A DNA stretch of 33,003 nt from Bryobacterales bacterium. Lineage in GTDB: Bacteria; Acidobacteriota; Terriglobia; Bryobacterales; Bryobacteraceae. Both the position numbers and the translations under genes were made by a program. Numbering within the stretch: position 1 is the stretch's first letter; each line of letters begins with the position of its first letter. Below, one piece after another: positions 7,866 through 15,966 of the stretch. The notes below the pieces were generated by a model. It had not been told where the DNA came from, ran no database searches, and was given only the letters and a program-made list of their open reading frames with translations. Location: contig PLRS01000027.1 of NCBI GenBank assembly GCA_003164035.1, positions 1 through 33,003 on the forward strand, given 5' to 3'.

Positions 7866-9884
7866 ATGCGGAGTTTGTTGTTCCTTTTGCCGCCCGTGGG
7901 ACTTCTGCTGCCCATGGCATGGGCCGGACAGGCTCGGTATGCCCGGTTGGGCGATTTCGAAGGCCCCGTGGAAGTGCAATTGCGGCCCGCCGACGCGTGG
8001 ATACCGGCGGAGCGCAACCTGCCGCTGCCCGAAGGCGCGTGGTTCCGCACCGGCGGCGCGGCGCGGCTGGAAGTGGAACTCGATGACGGCGCCGTCTGGC
8101 GCCTCGGTTCCGATTCGGCCGGCGCCCTGGCCGACTACGCCCAACTCTCCACCGGCCAGCGGGTGACGTTGCTGACCCTCGATCGAGGCTTGGCATACTT
8201 TAGCGCCCGGCCCGGAATTCACGACTCGGTGGTGCTGGCGGTTCCCGGCGCGCAGATCGCCTTCACCCAGCCGGCTCGGGTGCGCGTGGAAACCGGCGAT
8301 GGATTCAGCCGCATCGCCGTGCTCGAGGGCTCGGTGCGTTTCTCTTCGCCGGCCGCCGAGATCGGTCTGGTTCAGGGCCAAACCACGCGCGTCGATCCCG
8401 CCGACCCGGTCCACTTTTCTCTCGACCGGGTGGTGACGGAGGTGAGCCTCGACGCTTGGAGCGCCGAACGCGACCACGCGCTCGAATCCAGCGTCTCCTC
8501 CCAACACACGGTGGCGCATTACGGTCTGGCGGACCTGGATGGCGCCGGCGCATGGGTGGAAACCGACCAATGGGGCACCGTCTGGAAGCCCAAGGCGCCG
8601 GCCGGCTGGACGCCGTTCCGCAACGGCCGCTGGCGCTGGTACGACACATTGGGCTACACCTTCGTCGGCGGCGACGCGTGGGGCTGGTTGCCTTACCACT
8701 ACGGCCGCTGGGCGCATAGCGCGGAGCTCGGCTGGATCTGGGCGCCGAGCGTAAGCCAGATGTTCAAGCCCGGAGACGTTTTCTGGTTGATCGGCGAAGA
8801 GCTGGCGGGCTGGGGTCCGCTGGCGCCCGGCGAACGATGGCCCAACCCCGATGCCGTTCAACCGTCGCAATTCGTCCCGGCGTACCTCACGTTTGCGGCG
8901 TACGCCGTTGACGCGCGAGTCGTCGACCCGGCGGGTTTCACCGTTCGTCACGACGACCCGTTGAAGGTCGCCGCGTTTGCCGCGGTTTTGCCTTCGCCGC
9001 CCTTGGAAGCCGCCCGGCTGGAAGCGCTGCGGCCGCTGTCCGCCGTGGGCGCTGTGCGCGTTGCACCCGTCATCGCCGGCGTCACTTACGAAGGCACGCC
9101 CGCCAACACCGATTCCGCCGCCGCCCCAGCGCCCGCCGACGACTGGCAGCGGCCCGCCGACCTTCCGCCCCCCGTGGTCATCTTCACGGCGCCGCCGGAC
9201 CAGCCGGCGCCGGATCCGCAGCTCGTGCCGTACCCCGTCGCCGTCTACGCCACGCGAGGCGCGGGCGCGCCGCGTAGAGACGACTCGGCCGGGCCCGCCG
9301 CCAAAGCGACCGGCGCCGCGCCCTCCAAATCGTCGAACAACGGCAAGTCCGCCGCCACGGCTCCCGCGCCCACCGCACCGCCGGTTACCAAGACCCCGCT
9401 TTCCAGCCGCGAACGGCGCCTCTACGCCGACGCCCTGGAGAATAATCAAGGGCCTTCCCAGCAAATCGGGGCGCTCGACAAGTGGAGCCTCGAGTATCCG
9501 CAATCCACCCTTGGCATCGATCGTATGTTCTTGTACATGCAGGCGTACAGCCGCCTGAATCCGCCGCGTTACGATCGCATCGTGGAATATGGCGAGAGGC
9601 TGCTTCGAGGCGGCCTGCCGTTCCCGAATTCCCCCACCGGCGACGCCGAGAAACTCAGCGTGCTCTACCAGGTGACCGCCAACGTGCCAAAGCTGGCGCA
9701 GCCATCGGCGCGCCAGATCAACCTGGCAAAAGACGCGGCGCGGGCCTTGCAGGACTACTTGCCGGTCTTTTTCTCCGCGGCAAACCGGCCCTCCGGCGTC
9801 GATGAAGCGCTCTGGGCCAAAGCACGCGATGAAATGGAAGGCGCGGCAAAACACACCCTCGCATTCGCCGCACAAAAACGTTGA
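7866..9884 (+). CDS. Secreted FecR-domain/DUF6600-like protein
   Basis: The ATG at 7866 is chosen because it directly begins a signal peptide (MRSLLFLLPPVGLLLPMAWA, cleavage near residue 20). The result is 672 residues. A FecR-like domain follows at about 45-175 (AWFRTGGAARLEVELDDGAVWRL; VAVPGAQIAFTQ; RIAVLEGSVRF). Next, at about 215-285, is a Trp/Tyr-rich DUF6600-type block: YGLADLDGAGAWVETDQWG, WTPFRNGRWRW, WGWLPYHYGRW, GWIWAPS. A low-complexity Pro/Ala/Thr linker covers about 410-535, and the C-terminus is helical, possibly TPR-like. No transmembrane anti-sigma module is present, so FecR here is probably a periplasmic or surface binding domain rather than a sigma regulator. Function unknown. 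The purC -35 box overlaps its stop codon. Confidence 0.75.
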   Translation: MRSLLFLLPPVGLLLPMAWAGQARYARLGDFEGPVEVQLRPADAWIPAERNLPLPEGAWFRTGGAARLEVELDDGAVWRLGSDSAGALADYAQLSTGQRVTLLTLDRGLAYFSARPGIHDSVVLAVPGAQIAFTQPARVRVETGDGFSRIAVLEGSVRFSSPAAEIGLVQGQTTRVDPADPVHFSLDRVVTEVSLDAWSAERDHALESSVSSQHTVAHYGLADLDGAGAWVETDQWGTVWKPKAPAGWTPFRNGRWRWYDTLGYTFVGGDAWGWLPYHYGRWAHSAELGWIWAPSVSQMFKPGDVFWLIGEELAGWGPLAPGERWPNPDAVQPSQFVPAYLTFAAYAVDARVVDPAGFTVRHDDPLKVAAFAAVLPSPPLEAARLEALRPLSAVGAVRVAPVIAGVTYEGTPANTDSAAAPAPADDWQRPADLPPPVVIFTAPPDQPAPDPQLVPYPVAVYATRGAGAPRRDDSAGPAAKATGAAPSKSSNNGKSAATAPAPTAPPVTKTPLSSRERRLYADALENNQGPSQQIGALDKWSLEYPQSTLGIDRMFLYMQAYSRLNPPRYDRIVEYGERLLRGGLPFPNSPTGDAEKLSVLYQVTANVPKLAQPSARQINLAKDAARALQDYLPVFFSAANRPSGVDEALWAKARDEMEGAAKHTLAFAAQKR

Positions 9885-9910
9885 CTCGCACTGCCACGTG
9901 CGCGCTATCA
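9881..9910 (+). promoter_or_regulatory. Sigma70-type promoter of the purC operon
   Basis: TTGACT (9881-9886), an 18-base spacer and TATCAT (9905-9910). Transcription would begin near 9917, giving a leader of about 33 bases before the purC GTG, which has GAAGGC as ribosome-binding site. The -35 box overlaps the stop codon of the preceding gene. Confidence 0.6.
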
Positions 9911-9949
9911 TGAAGGGTCGCCTCCCCCGATTGATAACCTGAAGGCATT

Positions 9950-10849
9950 GTGAACTCCACTCGGCAAACCATCCTGCTCCAAGCCCAATTGGGCAACCTT
10001 CCGCTCTGCGCCCGCGGCAAAGTGCGCGACGTGTATGCGCTGGACGACCGCCTGTTAATCGTGGCTACGGACCGGCTGTCCGCTTTCGATTGCGTCCTGC
10101 CCACCGGAATTCCCGATAAGGGCAGAGTGCTCACCCAGCTCTCGATCTTCTGGTTCGATTTTCTGCGCGATCTTATCCCGACCCATTTTCTGACCGCCGA
10201 CGTCGACCGGTACCCCGCCGCGCTGGCGCCTTTTCGCGAACAACTCGAAGGCCGTTCCATGCTGGTGAAGCGCGCCCGCATGATCGAGGTGGAATGCGTG
10301 GCGCGTGGTTATCTTTCCGGCTCCGGCTGGAAGGAGTATCGCGAGCGTGGTTCGGTCTGCGGCGTGCCGTTGCCCGCCGGCCTGCGGGAAAGCGACCAAC
10401 TGCCGGAACCGATCTTCACGCCGGCCACCAAGGCCCAAACCGGGCACGACGAAAACGTCTCCTTCGAGTACGTCGCCTCGGCCATCGGCGCCGAACTGGC
10501 CGCCCGGCTCCGCGATCTCACCCTGGCGATCTACCGGCGCGCCGCCGAATATGCCGGGACGCGCGGCATCCTCCTCGCCGATACAAAATTCGAATTCGGA
10601 TTCGTGGGTGACGAATTGCTCTTGTGCGACGAAGTGCTGACGCCGGATTCTTCCCGCTTCTGGCCAGCCGACACCTATCGCCCCGGCGGACCGCAACCAT
10701 CCTACGATAAACAATTCGTGCGCGACTACCTGGAATCGCTCCACTGGGACAAACAGCCGCCGGCTCCCCCGCTGCCGGCTGAAGTGGCCGCCAAGACCGG
10801 CGAGAAATACCGTCAGGCATTCGAAGCGCTCACGGGCCGTCCGTTATGA
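9950..10849 (+). CDS. purC: Phosphoribosylaminoimidazole-succinocarboxamide synthase (SAICAR synthetase)
   Basis: 299 residues, the longer version of PurC. It ligates aspartate to CAIR with ATP, in de novo purine synthesis, in the cytoplasm. Visible signatures are LPLCARGKVRDVYALDDRLLIVATDRLSAFD at the N-terminus (ATP-binding region), VECVARGYLSGSGWKEY, KAQTGHDENVSFE, the catalytic-site stretch LADTKFEFGF and the conserved DEVLTPDSSRFWP. The GTG start at 9950 follows CTGAAGGCATT and fits the family N-terminus. Its stop overlaps the next start as ATGA, so it heads a tightly packed run with cvpA, a Fis-type regulator and a HAD phosphatase. No other purine genes are in the window. Confidence 0.97.
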   Translation: MNSTRQTILLQAQLGNLPLCARGKVRDVYALDDRLLIVATDRLSAFDCVLPTGIPDKGRVLTQLSIFWFDFLRDLIPTHFLTADVDRYPAALAPFREQLEGRSMLVKRARMIEVECVARGYLSGSGWKEYRERGSVCGVPLPAGLRESDQLPEPIFTPATKAQTGHDENVSFEYVASAIGAELAARLRDLTLAIYRRAAEYAGTRGILLADTKFEFGFVGDELLLCDEVLTPDSSRFWPADTYRPGGPQPSYDKQFVRDYLESLHWDKQPPAPPLPAEVAAKTGEKYRQAFEALTGRPL

Positions 10850-11418
10850 ACTGGCTCGATATCGTGCTGGCGCTCATCGTGGTTGCCTCGGTGGCGGCCA
10901 GCTTCCGAAAAGGTTTTACGCGCGAGGTGATCGGCCTGGTGTCGCTGGTGCTGGCGTTGGTGCTCGGCCTCTGGTTCTACGGCGCGGCGGGATCCTACCT
11001 GGCGCCTTACCTCAGCTCACCGCGCCTGGCCAATTTTGGCGGCTTTCTCATCGTGTTTTTCGGCGTGATCCTGATGGGCGGCATCGTCGGCTTGATCGTG
11101 GGAAAATTTCTCCGCATCACGGGGCTCTCGTTTTTCGATCACCTGCTCGGAGCCGGCTTCGGAGTGGTGCGCGGGCTGGTGATCGGCGTTGCCCTGATGG
11201 CCGCTGTCATGGCCTTCGCGGCCAGCGACCGCCCGCCCGACGCGGTGGTGAATTCCCGTCTGGCGCCCTACGTTACCGGCGCCTCGCGGATTCTCGCCGC
11301 GATGGCGCCGCACGAATTCAAAGAAGGGTTTCAAAAAAGCTACGCGCAAGCCAGGGAAGCCTGGCAGAAAACGCTTTCGCGCCCGGACGCGAACCAAGTC
11401 GAACACGGAAATCAATAA
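10846..11418 (+). CDS. CvpA family membrane protein
   Basis: 190 residues. The CvpA pattern is clear: MNWLDIVLALIVVASVAASFRKGFTREVIGLVSLVLALVLGLWFYG, then FLIVFFGVILMGGIVGLIVGKFLR and FDHLLGAGFGVVRGLVIGVALMAAVMAF. This gives about four transmembrane helices with a polar C-terminal tail from about residue 125. CvpA proteins are inner-membrane proteins linked to colicin V production and envelope stress in enterobacteria, and often sit beside purine genes; their molecular role is unsettled. The start overlaps the purC stop (ATGA), indicating translational coupling. Confidence 0.92.
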   Translation: MNWLDIVLALIVVASVAASFRKGFTREVIGLVSLVLALVLGLWFYGAAGSYLAPYLSSPRLANFGGFLIVFFGVILMGGIVGLIVGKFLRITGLSFFDHLLGAGFGVVRGLVIGVALMAAVMAFAASDRPPDAVVNSRLAPYVTGASRILAAMAPHEFKEGFQKSYAQAREAWQKTLSRPDANQVEHGNQ

Positions 11419-11422
11419 AAAA

Positions 11423-11692
11423 ATGAAAAATGAAGTTCAGGGATTGGCGGAGAGACTATTGGGCGGCAATGTTGCGCTCGACGAGGCGGTGGGAATTCTG
11501 GAGCGCAGCATGATCGAAGGCGCGCTGGCGCTGCACCGCGGAAACCAGTCGGCGGCCAGCAAGCAGTTGGGCATCCATCGCAATACGCTGCAGCGAAAAC
11601 TGGCCGGGTACGGGGTGGACCATGGGCGCCCGCGCCGCAAACCAGCCGCCAAGGCCGTCCGCGGGCGCTCCCGCCGCAAGGGTGTCGCCTGA
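11423..11692 (+). CDS. Fis-type helix-turn-helix DNA-binding protein
   Basis: 89 residues. Residues about 32-62 (EGALALHRGNQSAASKQLGI, then HRNTLQRKL) are a Fis/NtrC C-terminal helix-turn-helix (HTH_8). The tail is Arg/Lys-rich and probably contacts DNA non-specifically. The protein lacks the AAA+ and receiver domains of NtrC-type activators, so it stands alone as a small nucleoid-like regulator. It begins four bases after the cvpA stop and ends three bases before the HAD gene, so it is co-transcribed with both. Its targets are unknown. Confidence 0.85.
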   Translation: MKNEVQGLAERLLGGNVALDEAVGILERSMIEGALALHRGNQSAASKQLGIHRNTLQRKLAGYGVDHGRPRRKPAAKAVRGRSRRKGVA

Positions 11693-11695
11693 CCC

Positions 11696-12349
11696 ATGGA
11701 CCTGATCGTCTTCGACCTCGACGGTACTCTGATCGATTCGCGGCTCGACCTGGCCCACGCCGTCAACGCCATGCGCCGGCACATGGGCATGGCGCCGCTC
11801 GATAACGACCGCGTCTATTCCTACGTCGGCAATGGCGCTCTGGTGCTCATCCAGCGCGCATTGGGCGATGGCGCCAGCGAAGCCGAGGTTGCCGCCGGGC
11901 TGGAATTCTTCCTCCAGTATTACAGCGCCCACAAGCTCGATTTCACCACCCTCTATCCCGGCGTGCGCGAATCGCTCGACCGTTTGCGCGCGGCCGGCAA
12001 GAAGCTGGCCGTGCTTACCAACAAGCCCGTGCGCGTCAGCCGCGCCATCGTGGAGGGCCTGGGAACCGGCTCGCATTTCTTCCAGGTGTACGGCGGCAAC
12101 AGCTTCGAGTTCAAGAAGCCCCACCCCATCGGCATCGAAACCCTGATTCGCGAAGCCGGCGTGGACGCGGCGCACACGCTGATGGTGGGCGACAGCTCGG
12201 TAGATGTTGAAACCGCGCGCAACGCCGGCGTGAAAGTGTGCGGCGTAACCTATGGCTTTCAGCCCGAGAGCCTGGAAGATCCGCCGCCGGACTGGAAAGT
12301 GGACCGCATGGAAGCGGTGGCGGACCTGGTGCTGGGCGGAACTGTCTAG
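11696..12349 (+). CDS. gph: HAD-superfamily phosphatase, phosphoglycolate phosphatase-like
   Basis: 217 residues with the complete set of HAD motifs: motif I FDLDGTLIDS (nucleophile Asp7, acid/base Asp9), motif II VLTNKP (Thr108), motif III KPHP (Lys141) and motif IV GDSSVDVETA (Asp166, Asp170). A helical cap lies at about 16-80. The layout fits the Gph group, which removes phosphate from 2-phosphoglycolate, but related HAD enzymes such as pyrophosphatase PpaX or other sugar-phosphate phosphatases look alike, so the substrate is inferred. It is the last gene of the purC run. Its stop codon overlaps the stop of the convergent GNAT gene in a shared CTAG. Confidence 0.85.
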   Translation: MDLIVFDLDGTLIDSRLDLAHAVNAMRRHMGMAPLDNDRVYSYVGNGALVLIQRALGDGASEAEVAAGLEFFLQYYSAHKLDFTTLYPGVRESLDRLRAAGKKLAVLTNKPVRVSRAIVEGLGTGSHFFQVYGGNSFEFKKPHPIGIETLIREAGVDAAHTLMVGDSSVDVETARNAGVKVCGVTYGFQPESLEDPPPDWKVDRMEAVADLVLGGTV

Positions 12350-12984
12350 CGGGCTGTCAAGCCCGCGCCACGGTCGACAAGCTGAGCCAGCCTCTTTTTC
12401 GCCTCCGGCCATTCCGCCGCCACGATCGAATAACGCGCTGAATCGCGAGCGGTGTAATCGGAGGCCATCCGGTGCGAGCGGAGTATCCCCTCGAACCGGC
12501 CGCCGATGCGCTCCAGCGCGGCGCGGGAGCGTTCGTTGCGCACGTCGGTATGGAACGAAACGCGAAGTAACTGCCATACCTCGAAGGCATGAGTCAACAT
12601 GAGCAGCTTGGCCTCGGTGTTGGCCGCGGTGCGGATGGCCGCCCGAGTCAGCCACGTGTAGCCGATCTCGCAACCGTCCGGAGCGGTGCGGCCGTTCCGC
12701 GTGTGTCCCAGTGGCCACGCCCATCGTTCCAGGTCGAAGAAGCGTGTCGAGCCGATGACGCTGCCGTCAGTGACGCGCACGGTCGCAAATGGGACCGCGG
12801 TGCCGGCCTCCCTCCGGGCCAGTGCCGTTTCGATATAGCGCGTCATCTCGGCCGCGCCCTGCGGAACCAGGCTCCAATCGTAGAGCGTTGGGTCGGCCGA
12901 AGTGGCCGCCACCAACCCTTCGATATGGCGACGGTCGAGTGGCTCCAACCGAACGTGTTTGCCTTGCAGTATAAAGTTTTCCAT
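12346..12984 (-). CDS. GNAT-family N-acetyltransferase (RimJ/RimL-like)
   Basis: 212 residues. N-terminal GKHVRLEPLDRRHIEGL is the usual first strand and helix of RimJ/RimL-type acetyltransferases. The EIGYTWL strand and the following helix with THAFE form the acetyl-CoA-binding core, and the typical NERSRAALERIGGRFEGILRSHR segment closes the domain. The reaction is acetyl transfer from acetyl-CoA to an amine, perhaps a protein N-terminus or an antibiotic-like small molecule; the substrate cannot be told. The ATG at 12984 follows GGTGACC. The palindromic repeat starting at 12999 lies only 14 bases upstream, so its promoter must be in the repeat or further up, beyond the aminotransferase. Confidence 0.88.
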   Translation of the reverse strand: MENFILQGKHVRLEPLDRRHIEGLVAATSADPTLYDWSLVPQGAAEMTRYIETALARREAGTAVPFATVRVTDGSVIGSTRFFDLERWAWPLGHTRNGRTAPDGCEIGYTWLTRAAIRTAANTEAKLLMLTHAFEVWQLLRVSFHTDVRNERSRAALERIGGRFEGILRSHRMASDYTARDSARYSIVAAEWPEAKKRLAQLVDRGAGLTAR

Positions 12985-12998
12985 GGATAAAGGTCACC

Positions 12999-13107
12999 GT
13001 GGGGCAGACCATCGTTGTTTGTGGTCTGCCCCAGTCCATTCGTCCTCGCCTTTCGTCATCGAAAAGACCCCAGGTGGCAGACCACAAAAAACGATGGTCT
13101 GCCCCAC
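12999..13107. repeat. Paired inverted REP-like units with GTGGGGCAG/CTGCCCCAC ends
   Basis: Unit 1 (12999-13034) is a hairpin with the perfect 11-bp stem GGGGCAGACCA (13001-13011) / TGGTCTGCCCC (13022-13032). Unit 2 (13074-13107) is a near-perfect inverted copy of unit 1, ending CTGCCCCAC. The 39-base spacer between them has no recognisable feature. The outer ends equal those of the 4312-4501 unit near the RAYT, but the core sequence differs. Confidence 0.85.
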
Positions 13108-13129
13108 GAGCTTTCCCGGTGGAGAGCAG

Positions 13130-13175
13130 GCGTCGAGATGAGTCTCGACGCGGCACGCAGGAGTGCGTGCGCCAC
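13130..13175 (+). repeat. Tandem double hairpin ending GCCAC
   Basis: A perfect 9-bp stem GCGTCGAGA-TGAG-TCTCGACGC (13130-13151) is followed by a perfect 7-bp stem GCACGCA-GGAG-TGCGTGC (13153-13170) and GCCAC. It has the same architecture and loop sequences as the last two hairpins of the array inside rnr. It lies just after the aminotransferase stop codon (minus strand) and could also work as a transcription barrier. Confidence 0.75.
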
Positions 13176-13182
13176 GAAAAAA

Positions 13183-14463
13183 CTAAGCTTTCTCCGCGAT
13201 GGCCAGTAGCACGCACAACGCCACTCCCTCCGCGGCTTGCTCAATTTCGGCTAACTCCGGAAACGTGGGGGCAATCCGAATCGTGCGGTCCTCGGCATCT
13301 TCCCCGTAGGGATGGGTCGCTCCCGCCGGCGTCAGCTCCACCCCCGCCTCTTTGGCCAGCGCCACCACCCGCCGGGCGCAACCTGCCGGAACACTCAGGC
13401 TGATGAAATAACCGCCCTTGGGCCGAGTCCAGCTCACGCCGGGAACCTCGGCCAGTTTCTCGTCGAAGACCGCCAGCACCCTTTGGAATTTAGGCCCGAT
13501 CAGCGCCCTGTGCCCATCCATCAACTCCACAATTCCTTGCGCGTTCTTCAGAAAGCGGACATGGCGAAGCTGGTTCAATTTGTCGGGTCCGATGGTCCGC
13601 AGCGCCGTTCTTGCCAGGTACCACTTCACGTTCTCCTTCGAGGCCGCCATCAGCCCCAGCCCCGCTCCTCCCAGGGTGATTTTGCTGGTCGAGGCGAACA
13701 CCAACGGGCGGTTCGGATGTCCATGGCGCGCGCACAGCTCGATGATGTTGGCGATTTCGATGCGCTCGCCGGTCAGATGATGCGCGGCGTAAGCGTTGTC
13801 CCACCACAGCCGGAAATCCGAGGCCGCCGTCTTCATCGCGGCCAGCCGCTCGACCGTCCGGTCCGAATAAATGACGCCGGTGGGGTTACTGTACTTGGGC
13901 ACGCACCACATGCCCTTGATCGAGGCATCCTGCGCCACCAACCGCTCCACCTGGTCCATGTCCGGGCCGTCTTCCCCGAGCCCCACCGGAATCATGCGGA
14001 TGCCGTAGGTCTCGCAAATGTGGAAATGGCGGTCGTAGCCGGGCACGGGACACAAAAAGGTAATCTCGCCCTGCCGCGACCACGGCCCGGCGCCATCGCT
14101 GGTTCCTTTGAGCAGCGAGAAAACCACCGTGTCGTGCATCAGCGCCAGGCTGGAGTTGTCGGCCACCACCACCTGTTCCGGCGGCGCTCCCACCATCCCC
14201 GAGAACAACTGCCGCGCTTCCGCCAACCCCTGCAGCCCGCCGTAATTGCGGCAATCGGTGCCGCCTTCCGCCATGTAATCCGCCGCGCCGGGCAGCGACA
14301 ACAAGGGGGCGCTCAGGTCAAGCTGGGCCGGCGACGGTTTCCCGCGCGTCAGGTTGAGCTTCAGGCCTTTTGCCTTAAATGCGGCGTATCTTTCCCGGAT
14401 TTGTTCCACGGCGCCCGTGGCCGGTGAATTCCGCTGAGCGGAGTCTGTCGTTTTGAGAAGCAT
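13183..14463 (-). CDS. Aspartate aminotransferase of the AspT/MocR-like subgroup Ic
   Basis: 426 residues. A PLP fold-type I aminotransferase: Asn193 in YSNPTGV, Asp222 and Tyr225 in WWDNAYAAHHL, and the Schiff-base lysine Lys261 in STSKITLGGAGLG. The C-terminal IRIAPTFP contains the substrate carboxylate-binding Arg. N-terminal LNLTRGKPSPAQLDLS and NYGGLQGL are typical of the PF12897 group (Corynebacterium AspT), which differs from classical AspC. The likely reaction is aspartate plus 2-oxoglutarate to oxaloacetate plus glutamate, in the cytoplasm; other amino-acid substrates are possible. The ATG at 14463 is the natural family start. Repeats follow its stop codon and the GNAT gene lies beyond them on the same strand. 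Confidence 0.88.
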   Translation of the reverse strand: MLLKTTDSAQRNSPATGAVEQIRERYAAFKAKGLKLNLTRGKPSPAQLDLSAPLLSLPGAADYMAEGGTDCRNYGGLQGLAEARQLFSGMVGAPPEQVVVADNSSLALMHDTVVFSLLKGTSDGAGPWSRQGEITFLCPVPGYDRHFHICETYGIRMIPVGLGEDGPDMDQVERLVAQDASIKGMWCVPKYSNPTGVIYSDRTVERLAAMKTAASDFRLWWDNAYAAHHLTGERIEIANIIELCARHGHPNRPLVFASTSKITLGGAGLGLMAASKENVKWYLARTALRTIGPDKLNQLRHVRFLKNAQGIVELMDGHRALIGPKFQRVLAVFDEKLAEVPGVSWTRPKGGYFISLSVPAGCARRVVALAKEAGVELTPAGATHPYGEDAEDRTIRIAPTFPELAEIEQAAEGVALCVLLAIAEKA

Positions 14464-14597
14464 TGGTTTGTCGAAATTCGTCTGTCACGCGGGACCGCGC
14501 GCCCCTCGTCCATTTGTATTATCTTATCGCGCCCCGGAGCCATTCCGGCATCTGTCTGCTTGCTTCCCCGGAGCGAAAGCGCTGGTGCACCCGTTGC

Positions 14598-14612
14598 TAT
14601 CATGAAGGCTCC
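14598..14612 (+). promoter_or_regulatory. -10-like box and ribosome-binding site before the MFS gene
   Basis: TATCAT (14598-14603) runs into GAAGG, six bases before the ATG at 14613. The GCTATCATGAAGG block also occurs before purC (9902-9914). Here the box is so close to the start that it is either the -10 of an almost leaderless mRNA or simply part of the ribosome-binding region. No -35 box is visible. Confidence 0.35.
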
Positions 14613-15845
14613 ATGACGGGCGTCGTAGCGCTCCTCGAGCGCAACCGCAACTACCGCCGCACGTGGATCGGTCAGGTGGTGAGCGAGGTCGGCGACTATT
14701 TCAACAACGTCGCCGTGCTGGCCCTGGCGATGGAGAAATCCGGCTCGGGCCTGGTCGTCTCCGGACTGCTGTTGTCGCGCGCGATTTCCGCCGTAGCCGC
14801 GGCGCCGGTGGCCGGCGTGCTTCTCGACCGGTTCGACCGCCGCGCCATTATGGTCGCCAGCGACCTGGTGCGCGCCCTGGTCGCCGCCGGTTTCCTCCTC
14901 GCCATCCATCAGCCGCATCCCTGGCTGCTCTATGCCCTGAGCGCGGCCCTGATGTTCGCTTCGCCGTTTTTTACCTCCGGCCGCGCCGCCATACTGCCGT
15001 CCATCGCCTCCGCCGAAGAACTTCACGCGGCCAACTCCCTCACCCAGATCACCAGTTGGGCCACCGCCAGCGTGGGTGCGCTGGCCGGCGGTTACGGCGC
15101 GGCGAAATTGGGGTACGCCTGGGCGTTCGTCGCCAATGCGGCGAGCTTCCTGGTTTCGGCGGCGTGCGTCTGGGGCGTGCGCGTGCCTGGCGGATTGCGT
15201 GCCGTCCGCGCCCCGTCGGCTGCGTCCACGACCTCCTGGCAGGAGTATCGCGAGGGCCTCGCCTACATCTGGTCGGTGCCTTTGATGCTGGGCATCGCCG
15301 TTATCTCGTTCGGCTGGGCGCTGGGCGGCGGCGCGGCGCAAGTCTTGTTTGCCCTCTTCGGCGAAACCGTCTTCCATCGCGGCCCCGCCGGTATCGGCTC
15401 CATTTGGGGCTTCGCCAGTATCGGCTTGCTGCTGGGGGGGGCGGTGGCGTACGTGGCCGGCCGCCGCATCGGCTTCGCCGGTTACAAGCGCCTGGTCACG
15501 CTCTGCTATGTCACCCACGGCGTCGCTTACATGCTCTTCAGCCAGACCGGATCGTACCCCGCGGCTTTGCTCTGGATGATGCTTTCGCGCGCCGGCATGG
15601 CCGCCGCCAGCGTGATGAACACCGCCCAGTTGTTGCGCCATACGCCCGACCGCCTCCGCGGCCGGGTATTCTCCACCATGGAATCGGTGCGCTGGAGCGT
15701 CATGATCGTCAGCATGGCCGCCGCCGGTATCGCTTCCCAGCGTTACGGCCCCCGCGCCATCGGCCTGGTGGCCGGCGCCTTCGGTGTCGTTACCGGCCTC
15801 GGCTGGGCCTGGTGCGACCGCGGCGGCCGAATCAGGGAACCGTGA
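14613..15845 (+). CDS. MFS transporter, EntS-like exporter
   Basis: The ATG at 14613 is chosen because it has GAAGG six bases upstream and gives the usual short cytoplasmic N-terminus; the open frame to 14463 lacks support. 410 residues with about 12 hydrophobic helices. The first part, RNRNYRRTWIGQVVSEVGDYFNNVAVLALAMEKSGS, and the motif-A loop GVLLDRFDRRAIMVASDLVRAL, are characteristic of MFS_3/EntS-type proton-coupled exporters. The substrate (siderophore, drug or other) cannot be inferred. It diverges from the aminotransferase, with 149 bases between. Confidence 0.88.
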   Translation: MTGVVALLERNRNYRRTWIGQVVSEVGDYFNNVAVLALAMEKSGSGLVVSGLLLSRAISAVAAAPVAGVLLDRFDRRAIMVASDLVRALVAAGFLLAIHQPHPWLLYALSAALMFASPFFTSGRAAILPSIASAEELHAANSLTQITSWATASVGALAGGYGAAKLGYAWAFVANAASFLVSAACVWGVRVPGGLRAVRAPSAASTTSWQEYREGLAYIWSVPLMLGIAVISFGWALGGGAAQVLFALFGETVFHRGPAGIGSIWGFASIGLLLGGAVAYVAGRRIGFAGYKRLVTLCYVTHGVAYMLFSQTGSYPAALLWMMLSRAGMAAASVMNTAQLLRHTPDRLRGRVFSTMESVRWSVMIVSMAAAGIASQRYGPRAIGLVAGAFGVVTGLGWAWCDRGGRIREP

Positions 15846-15966
15846 GCCGCTCCCAGCCGACGTGGCTCATGGACTTGGCCCCCGGGATTGAAACCGCGAA
15901 TGAAACGACCGTTCAGGAAAAGGGGCAGCGGACCATCCTGGCCCAGAGCAACCGGCCTATCTCCAA

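Noticed and set aside
7842-9911. Long open frame of 689 codons on the minus strand opposite the FecR/DUF6600 gene
   Set aside because: It follows from high-GC codon bias of the plus-strand gene, has low-complexity Gly/Arg composition, no domain and no ribosome-binding site.
12999-13175. CRISPR-like array
   Set aside because: The units are inverted hairpins of unequal length, not direct repeats with regular unique spacers, and no cas genes are nearby.
14463-14612. Extended N-terminus of the MFS transporter from 14463
   Set aside because: The added 50 residues do not fit the family, overlap the divergent promoter region, and the ATG at 14613 has a ribosome-binding site.
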